A DNA stretch of 64,000 bases from Bacillota bacterium (GTDB taxonomy: Bacteria > Bacillota > Clostridia > DSM-8532): assembly GCA_023443745.1 (NCBI GenBank), contig JAEZTB010000048.1, positions 1 through 64,000 on the forward strand, in the 5' to 3' direction. Of this stretch, positions 58,559 through 64,000 are shown in pieces (the stretch's first letter is position 1; each line of letters opens with the position of its first letter). The notes below the pieces were generated by a model, which worked only from the letters and a program-made list of their open reading frames with translations, was not told the origin of the DNA and did not search any database. The translations under genes and the position numbers were made by a program.

Positions 58559-59908
58559 TTAATTAGGTGCCCACCAGTTCCCAGATATCAAAAGCAAGCA
58601 AAGGAGCGATATTGAATCACTGTAATAACCTTGTTTTACTCTCTTTATCAGGTACCAGCCTTCGTTTAAATACTCCTGGTGAGTGCTGTCAACGATGCAG
58701 GCAGCTATAAAAGGGGCCGTAAAGGCTGCGCTTCCATAGTCCGCCAATTCTCCGCCGCCTAAACTGTAACCTGCTTTAATTTTTGAAGGATCGTTTGAGG
58801 TCTGCTCCTTTATCCAGTTGACCATTTTATTGCAGGCCTCTTTAGCCTCAGGCGTACCGTATAAAGCATAGTCCATAACTATTCTGAACGGATACCGGCA
58901 GGAATTCCAGGAATAGTCCCCATCCGTATCGCCCTCAAGAAATTGCTTCGGAGCAGGTTTCGGTGGATCCTCCACAATAAAGTCGGGCATCAGCCCTGTG
59001 TAGGGTGAGTATTCCTCAGTGATTCGGTTTATTATATCATATACCGTATCAGCCGCTTCATTCCAAAAGGGATCATTTGTCGCTTTGTAATAGGCTCTAA
59101 AATGGCCTGTCATCCAATCCGACGCTCTCGTATTGAAGTTATTCGTATCCCAATCGCCAAGTATTGTTCTTTTTGTCTCAACACTCATATCGCTTACTTT
59201 TATGCCTTCACTGATGATTCTTTGCGCTTCCTTAAGATAATTAATTTCACCGTCAGAGCCCCATTGAGCATCTGCCAAAAGCAAGGCGTAGGCAATATCC
59301 ATATCGCCATCCGTCGCGCTTGCTGAGTCCTTTTCTGTCAGTTCACTCTTATCGATGACCCATGACATATTATTTTTATTGCCTGTACTCCTGTGCTTGT
59401 TGTACATGTTATACATTCCGTCAAAGTATTTCTTTGCATCCTTTTCATAGCCTGCCATTAATGCAAAAATAATCATTCCATATCCATGGGCCTCAGAAGT
59501 GGTTATTTCGTTCCCATCTCCCCCTGTTCCCTTCATTTCCACATAATAGCCGCCACCGGGTGTAACACCGTTGGATTCTTTGATATAAGTTCTCTTCCAG
59601 GACTCATAGCATCCTGTTACCCCATCTATTATTTGCTCCTTGGTAACATGGTTGGGTTTGATGCAGTTTTCATAGTTAAGGTCTTGCGGAAAAGGCTTGT
59701 TAGCTTTTATTTCAGCTTCCGGAGCAGGTGTTTCTTCCTTTGATTCATTATCGGTAATAAGCGTTTCACCAGTTGGCTTGATATCAGGAGCGGAGGGTTC
59801 AGCATCTACATCAGGCTGCACCGTTGAAGCCCCGCCGCTACATGCGGAGAAAGAAACCGACAAGCATAATAGGGCAGTCAAAATGATTTTTAGTTTTCTA
59901 TAATTCAT
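58559..59908 (-). CDS. glycoside hydrolase family 8 lipoprotein
   Basis: 449 residues: signal peptide with lipobox S-F-S-A-C (Cys23), a Pro/Glu-rich linker (30-72), then a catalytic domain. The GH8 signature A-T-D-G-D-M-D-I-A-Y-A-L-L-L-A-D-A-Q-W (198-216) is present, and Glu139 in T-T-S-E-A-H-G-Y-G-M is the predicted general acid. The family includes endoglucanases, lichenases, chitosanases and reducing-end xylosidases; I cannot choose among these. As a lipoprotein it would act at the cell surface, delivering oligosaccharides to the ABC importer. Followed on the same strand by nothing for 170 bases, then tRNA-Arg. Confidence 0.93.
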   Translation of the reverse strand: MNYRKLKIILTALLCLSVSFSACSGGASTVQPDVDAEPSAPDIKPTGETLITDNESKEETPAPEAEIKANKPFPQDLNYENCIKPNHVTKEQIIDGVTGCYESWKRTYIKESNGVTPGGGYYVEMKGTGGDGNEITTSEAHGYGMIIFALMAGYEKDAKKYFDGMYNMYNKHRSTGNKNNMSWVIDKSELTEKDSASATDGDMDIAYALLLADAQWGSDGEINYLKEAQRIISEGIKVSDMSVETKRTILGDWDTNNFNTRASDWMTGHFRAYYKATNDPFWNEAADTVYDIINRITEEYSPYTGLMPDFIVEDPPKPAPKQFLEGDTDGDYSWNSCRYPFRIVMDYALYGTPEAKEACNKMVNWIKEQTSNDPSKIKAGYSLGGGELADYGSAAFTAPFIAACIVDSTHQEYLNEGWYLIKRVKQGYYSDSISLLCLLLISGNWWAPN

Positions 59909-59925
59909 ACTTTTTCCTCCTGATT

Positions 59926-60909
59926 TTATTTAACCTCATTAAACCTTTTGAAGGCTATATCAGCGGATACAAATTCCCCCAAAGCCCAGATAGCAGCACC
60001 TGTAACCGGAGGATTTGAAAGTGTTATAAAATGAATATTGCATCCTTCGTTTTGAGAGATAACCTTTTCCTTTAAGGCTTTGATTAGGATTGATTCACTT
60101 TCCTTAACATTCACCGATCCTGCCAGAACCACATCAATAACCTTCTCCTGATTGAGTCTCAATTCCTGAATCATGCTATTGATCGATGCGGCATAATCAT
60201 TACCAATTCCCATCAAGAGCTCTGTTGCAACTTCATCACCTAATTGTACGGCTTCAAAAGCGATCTTATTGAGTTCTGGGATTTTTATTGCGCCTTCCTC
60301 TATTTTCTGTGTCAGTATATCTGTAAAGTCATGCTTTGATGATATTTCAAGCTTCTTAAACATCAACTCCTGCATCTGAGTGTATCTGGCGCCTTTATAG
60401 AGATGATGGTAGACACTTCTTACCACTGCAGACCCAATAAAAGATCCTCCACCCTTATCTCCGGTTAGGTCTCCCAAACCACCAATCTGAAGCATATCCC
60501 CTCTGGAATTTATACCTGCAATAGAACAGCCTGTTCCGTTTATGGCACATATGCCAAAACCGCTGGGACAACCGGCCTTTATTCCCAAATAGGCATCATT
60601 GCAAAGCATAAATCGGTCAAGACCCAATTTTGATAAGATCTCTGATATGCAAGCATGCTGTCTTTTTGTATCCGCACCGGCTAAACCCCAGACTGAATAT
60701 TCCAATTCACCTAAATGAATACAATTTCTGGTCAGGATCAAGCTTAATAGCTTCTCCAATTCCTGTTTCAGCTGCCCGAAGCCGCCGGGCATGCCCTCAT
60801 GATTTAAAGGGCCCCACTGAATCATATCTCTCCGGGTTCCTTCAACATCGGTAAGAATACACTGTGTTTTGGTTGCGCCTCCATCAACGCCTAATACATA
60901 TCTATTCAT
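59926..60909 (-). CDS. BadF/BadG-type sugar kinase (N-acetylglucosamine/glucosamine kinase-like)
   Basis: 327 residues from ATG 60909 (AAGGGGA upstream), overlapping the GH4 stop by eight bases. ATPase core motifs: V-D-G-G-A-T-K-T-Q (phosphate 1), W-G-L-A-G-A-D, G-I-C-A-I-N-G-T-G-C-S-I, and G-D-L-T-G-D-K-G-G-G. These match eukaryotic-type GlcNAc kinases and bacterial glucosamine kinases rather than ROK kinases. The coupling to GH4 and GH8 genes suggests it phosphorylates a sugar released from the oligosaccharide. The actual sugar is unproven. Confidence 0.88.
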   Translation of the reverse strand: MNRYVLGVDGGATKTQCILTDVEGTRRDMIQWGPLNHEGMPGGFGQLKQELEKLLSLILTRNCIHLGELEYSVWGLAGADTKRQHACISEILSKLGLDRFMLCNDAYLGIKAGCPSGFGICAINGTGCSIAGINSRGDMLQIGGLGDLTGDKGGGSFIGSAVVRSVYHHLYKGARYTQMQELMFKKLEISSKHDFTDILTQKIEEGAIKIPELNKIAFEAVQLGDEVATELLMGIGNDYAASINSMIQELRLNQEKVIDVVLAGSVNVKESESILIKALKEKVISQNEGCNIHFITLSNPPVTGAAIWALGEFVSADIAFKRFNEVK

Positions 60910-62209
60910 GTTGATTGTCCCCTTTAAAAAACTGCGGCAGATAAGCCTTGTTGGCTTCAAGCATGTCCTCAAGAACATCCCTGGCCTTTATGTAATCGCC
61001 GATTAAGGGGTGTACCATTAATGCCGACAGCGCTGCATCTTTGCTTCCCTTCAGCCCGGCTGAAACTGTGAGCTTTTCATAGGCCTTTACTGCCTTCATG
61101 AGGCCGACGATATGGGGATTATCAAATTTATCGATCTTGACAGGTGTGGCTCCCTTTCTGTTAACAAGACATTTTACCTCAACCGCATCATCATCATCCA
61201 TAAACGGAAGCGCTCCACAGTTCTTGACATTTACCACATGAATTTCATTTTTGTCATTTTCAATGGCATCAATCAGAGTTACGGCTGCAGTTGAATAATA
61301 GGCTCCTCCGCGATTTTCCAATAATTCAGGCTTTCGATTCAAGGATTTATCCTGATAAAGCTCCAGAAGGCTCGCTTCTATATTCTTGCATTCTTCGCCT
61401 CTTGTTTTTCCTGACTCTGAAGCACGCTTTTTTTGTTCATCTCTTAAATAGAAATATTTTAAATAACTGGAGGGCATTGCATTAACGGCCGTTAACATTT
61501 GAATATCATAATCCATATGGGGTATATTTTTCATGGTTGATACTTCAAGACCGCTTCTGATTTTTTCGCTTAATATCTCTTTTCCATCCGCATAGACCGC
61601 TGTGATCCAGCTTAAATGGTTTAATCCCACATAATCATAGCTAAAGGACTGTGTGCCGGGCGGCAGAAGCTTTTCAGCATCTTTTATCAAATTAATAGGG
61701 ACATTGCACAGACCCAGCATTTTAATATTGCTATGATTTAATATGGCTTCTGCTAATATGCCGGATGGATTTGAGAAATTAATGAGCCATGCCTCAGGTG
61801 CAAGCGCCTCAATGCGCTCAACCATATTCATGATAACCGGGATCGTCCGAAGCGCGTTCATAAAACCGCCTGCTCCTGTCGTTTCCTGCCCCAGAAGGTC
61901 ATACTTGGCAGGAATCTTTTCGTCTTTTATTCGGGAATCCAGCCCCCCCACCCGTATTTGTGCCAGAATATAATCCGCTCCTTGTATTGCTTCATCAAGG
62001 CTGGAGGTGAGTATAAGCTTTCCGGGATGTCCCTTTGCTTCAAGCATCCGCTTGGCCAAGCCACCGATAATGTCCAGCTTTTTGGGATCAATATCCATTA
62101 AAAAGAAGGAATCGACCTTTAATTGATTCACTCTTTCAATAAAACCTTCTAACAGCTCAGGGGTATATGTACTCCCTGCGCCAATTATCGCAATCTTCAA
62201 TCCTCTCAT
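60902..62209 (-). CDS. glycoside hydrolase family 4 (6-phospho-beta-glucosidase type)
   Basis: 435 residues. N-terminal NAD-binding G-A-G-S-T-Y-T-P-E-L, then G-Q-E-T-T-G-A-G-G, N-F-S-N-P-S-G, G-L-C-N-V-P with the Mn2+-binding Cys168, and G-L-N-H-L-S-W with His198. These fit the CelF/BglT/LicH group. GH4 uses NAD+ and a divalent metal and a redox-assisted elimination to cut glycosidic bonds, usually of 6-phosphorylated sugars. Since the locus imports by ABC transport rather than PTS, an unphosphorylated or separately phosphorylated substrate may be handled. ATG at 62209. Confidence 0.92.
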   Translation of the reverse strand: MRGLKIAIIGAGSTYTPELLEGFIERVNQLKVDSFFLMDIDPKKLDIIGGLAKRMLEAKGHPGKLILTSSLDEAIQGADYILAQIRVGGLDSRIKDEKIPAKYDLLGQETTGAGGFMNALRTIPVIMNMVERIEALAPEAWLINFSNPSGILAEAILNHSNIKMLGLCNVPINLIKDAEKLLPPGTQSFSYDYVGLNHLSWITAVYADGKEILSEKIRSGLEVSTMKNIPHMDYDIQMLTAVNAMPSSYLKYFYLRDEQKKRASESGKTRGEECKNIEASLLELYQDKSLNRKPELLENRGGAYYSTAAVTLIDAIENDKNEIHVVNVKNCGALPFMDDDDAVEVKCLVNRKGATPVKIDKFDNPHIVGLMKAVKAYEKLTVSAGLKGSKDAALSALMVHPLIGDYIKARDVLEDMLEANKAYLPQFFKGDNQHE

Positions 62210-62237
62210 GTGCGCCCTCCTCTTTTCTATACACTCA

Positions 62238-62259
62238 AAGGCCGGATGACTCCGGCCTT
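62238..62259. terminator. hairpin after the binding-protein gene
   Basis: AAGGCCGGA and TCCGGCCTT form a perfect 9-bp stem with a TGAC loop. The U-tract is short, so it may be a partial terminator or mRNA stabiliser between the binding protein and GH4 genes. Confidence 0.6.
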
Positions 62260-62309
62260 AGGAATGATCAAAACATAACTTCCGATAAATCTGAAAAAGT
62301 TTCTATAGA

Positions 62310-63863
62310 TTACTTGCCCTTCTTTGCTTTCCATTCATCATACTGCTTCTGCTGTTCTTCGATAAACCTGTCAACGCCAGCATCCTTCAATGCCTTCAAA
62401 AATTTAGGGTAGTGCTCCTCGATGTTAACCTGTCCCCAAAGCATCGGATCTCTGTATTCGTTGAGAACATTGCGGATGGATGAAGATTCAGTAAGAACGT
62501 TCTCGCCTATAAAGTTGAATCCTAAGGCAGGAGCGGGTATAGCTGAAGCATTTAGCTTTTCATAGGCTTCAAAGGTATCCTTCGGATAGCTTTTAGGCAG
62601 CATAGCCGTATATATGCTTCCGAGCTCCCAACCTATACCAAAATCAAATCCTGGATCCTTGGAATCCTGTCCGGGAGCAAAGTCAACAGTATTTTCATCA
62701 ACCTTCACCCAGTGCTTGTTCTCGATACCGTGTCTGATCATGGTTGCCATATACTTGTCAGTGTACACCAACTCCATAACCTTCGCTGCGGCTTCCGGAT
62801 TCTTTGACTGCCATGGAATAGCAGTGGCGGAGCCTACAGTATCAGCGGTTTCAACTATGGTTTTTCCTATCGGAATATAAAGGTGCTCATAACCTCTTTC
62901 TTCGGTCAGCTGTTTCTCATAATTGGGTGCGTAGGTAAGGCCTTTACTGAATACCTTTCCGTTTCTCCAGTCATTCGGAGCGGTATTGGTTTCATAGTGA
63001 GTGTCACTAGGCAGATATCCCGCCTTCTGCCATCTCTCCATGGTAACACAGAACTCCTTGAACTCCGGCGTATCATACTGGTTGAAAATCTTGTCGTCTT
63101 TTACTGTGTAAGCTTCTATCCCTGGAATATTCAAGGCGCCGGGCAGATCAATATCACCCGTGATATGGTTTTTCGTCAGCATACGTTCTAACGGGAAGGG
63201 TGCTTCGATCATAACCATATCGGGTTCATTTTTCTTCACGATTTCATAAAGAGGCTCCATATCCTTATAGGTTTTAATATTTGAAACGTCAAGATTGTAT
63301 TTGTCAACATAAGTTTTATTAATAAGGAAGCCGTACTGCTGTCCGAATTCCTTATAGGTAGGGAAGCAGTAAATCTCACCGTTGATCGTCACACCATCCC
63401 AAAGGGCTTGGGGAACATGAGCCTTTGTCTTGGGTGCATATTCGTCAATCAACTTGTTAAGAGGCTTGAAGGCTCCTTTAGCAACGCCCGGAACATACTC
63501 GTTGAGCCACGAACACGTAAAGACCAAATCCATGGCATCGCCAGCGGAAAGCATAACGGGCATTTTAGAAAAGAAATCATCATAGTTCAAATATTGCGCG
63601 TTAACTGTGACGTTGATTTTTTCTTTCAGGTATTTGTTGATTTCATCCCAGACAATGCCTTCGTCTCTGAAGTTATAGTCCGTATAAAGATACCAGGTGA
63701 TTTCTGCCGGGTCACCTTTCGGCGGCTCCTGTGTGCCGGCTGACTGACTCGGCGTTGTTGTGGCGTCACCTTTTGTCGGGCTTTCTGAGCCGCATGCTGC
63801 AAGTAATGAAAGAACCATTATTAATGCCATAACCAAGCTGATCATACGCTTAAAGCTTTTCAT
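62310..63863 (-). CDS. extracellular oligosaccharide-binding lipoprotein (LipO/LplA-like)
   Basis: 517 residues from ATG 63863 (GAGGAGG upstream; the in-frame start at 63878 lies beyond the site). Signal peptide with lipobox L-L-A-A-C (Cys about 24) and a Thr/Ser/Pro linker. The large size, Y-D-D-F-F-S-K-M-P-V-M-L-S-A-G-D-A-M-D and Y-T-D-K-Y-M-A segments are typical of the long oligosaccharide binders that work with LplB/LplC permeases. It precedes GH4, the kinase and GH8 on the same strand, and follows the partial permease at the window edge. Confidence 0.92.
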   Translation of the reverse strand: MKSFKRMISLVMALIMVLSLLAACGSESPTKGDATTTPSQSAGTQEPPKGDPAEITWYLYTDYNFRDEGIVWDEINKYLKEKINVTVNAQYLNYDDFFSKMPVMLSAGDAMDLVFTCSWLNEYVPGVAKGAFKPLNKLIDEYAPKTKAHVPQALWDGVTINGEIYCFPTYKEFGQQYGFLINKTYVDKYNLDVSNIKTYKDMEPLYEIVKKNEPDMVMIEAPFPLERMLTKNHITGDIDLPGALNIPGIEAYTVKDDKIFNQYDTPEFKEFCVTMERWQKAGYLPSDTHYETNTAPNDWRNGKVFSKGLTYAPNYEKQLTEERGYEHLYIPIGKTIVETADTVGSATAIPWQSKNPEAAAKVMELVYTDKYMATMIRHGIENKHWVKVDENTVDFAPGQDSKDPGFDFGIGWELGSIYTAMLPKSYPKDTFEAYEKLNASAIPAPALGFNFIGENVLTESSSIRNVLNEYRDPMLWGQVNIEEHYPKFLKALKDAGVDRFIEEQQKQYDEWKAKKGK

Positions 63864-63911
63864 AGTTTTCCTCCTCATGCTTTAATTTATTAAAACCGCT
63901 TATGAGCGGGA

Positions 63912-64000
63912 TTAACCCTTTACCCCTCCGATTGTCAGTCCTTTAATGAAGTGCTTTTGAAAGAATGGATAAGCAAATAGAATAGGGGTCGTTGCTATAA
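63912..64000 (-). CDS. carbohydrate ABC transporter permease, C-terminal end (partial)
   Basis: Twenty-nine codons remain, ending F-F-Q-K-H-F-I-K-G-L-T-I-G-G-V-K-G and a TAA. This is the conserved C-terminal end of LplC/YtcP-type permeases. The gene continues beyond position 64000. It lies about 50 bases upstream of the binding-protein gene in the same operon. Confidence 0.85.
   Translation of the reverse strand, partial: IATTPILFAYPFFQKHFIKGLTIGGVKG

Noticed and set aside
1..64000. CRISPR arrays, rRNA genes, transposases or integrases
   Set aside because: I saw no regularly spaced short repeats of CRISPR type, no rRNA core sequences, and no transposase or integrase motifs in any supported ORF.

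Overview
The window looks like chromosomal DNA of a low-to-moderate G+C, probably spore-forming and largely anaerobic member of the Clostridia. The grounds are the tmk-yaaR-holB-ricT neighbourhood typical of Firmicutes, a SpoIID/LytB-like protein, S-layer homology (SLH) proteins, a four-subunit 2-oxoacid:ferredoxin oxidoreductase, rubrerythrin, a flavin reductase-rubredoxin fusion, several small ferredoxins, and strong GGAGG-type ribosome binding sites with frequent TTG/GTG starts. Species cannot be fixed from the sequence alone.

Region 1 (1-11.7 kb) is a polymorphic-toxin-like locus on the minus strand. A giant secreted RHS/YD-repeat protein (about 2963 aa) with two Asn/Gly-rich linkers is followed by small ORFs that are candidate immunity genes. 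Its leader carries a consensus-like sigma-A promoter, a cyclic-di-GMP-I (GEMM-I) type riboswitch and an intrinsic terminator. Two related repeat elements flank the locus. A high-molecular-weight rubredoxin gene lies at its right edge.

Region 2 (11.7-18.9 kb) is a sugar-uptake locus: a Gfo/Idh/MocA oxidoreductase, two ABC permeases and a lipoprotein binding protein, divergent from a YesN/YesM-like two-component system. Two 24-bp direct repeats in the divergent gap look like the YesN operator. Two tRNA genes (Thr, Glu) follow.

Region 3 (19-48.4 kb) is mostly housekeeping: nitroreductase, RNase R, HD hydrolase, a QueT-type queuosine-precursor transporter behind a structured leader, an HD-GYP protein, the vor-like ferredoxin oxidoreductase operon, an SLH protein, a P-loop ATPase, an orphan class I fumarase beta subunit, a methyltransferase, ferredoxin, ricT-holB-yaaR-tmk-speA, lepB, mgtC, yqeK-nadD-yccF, a copper-chaperone-like protein, rluD-lspA, a SpoIID-like protein, a TadG-like protein and rubrerythrin. 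It ends with an unusual pair: an RNase H/ATP-grasp fusion next to a stand-alone ATP-grasp ligase, followed by uridine kinase.

Region 4 (48.5-52.9 kb) holds four small membrane proteins that all end in the same C-terminal zinc ribbon, a fifth truncated copy, and a large SLH protein. Region 5 (53-64 kb) has two more carbohydrate loci: ROK regulator + binding protein + two permeases, and GH8 lipoprotein + BadF-type sugar kinase + GH4 glycosidase + binding protein + permease (cut by the window end). A tRNA-Arg gene lies between them, and a 32-bp near-copy of its 3' end lies 6.6 kb away, suggesting an old integration footprint. None of the three sugar ABC loci encodes an ATPase, so a shared one elsewhere is likely.
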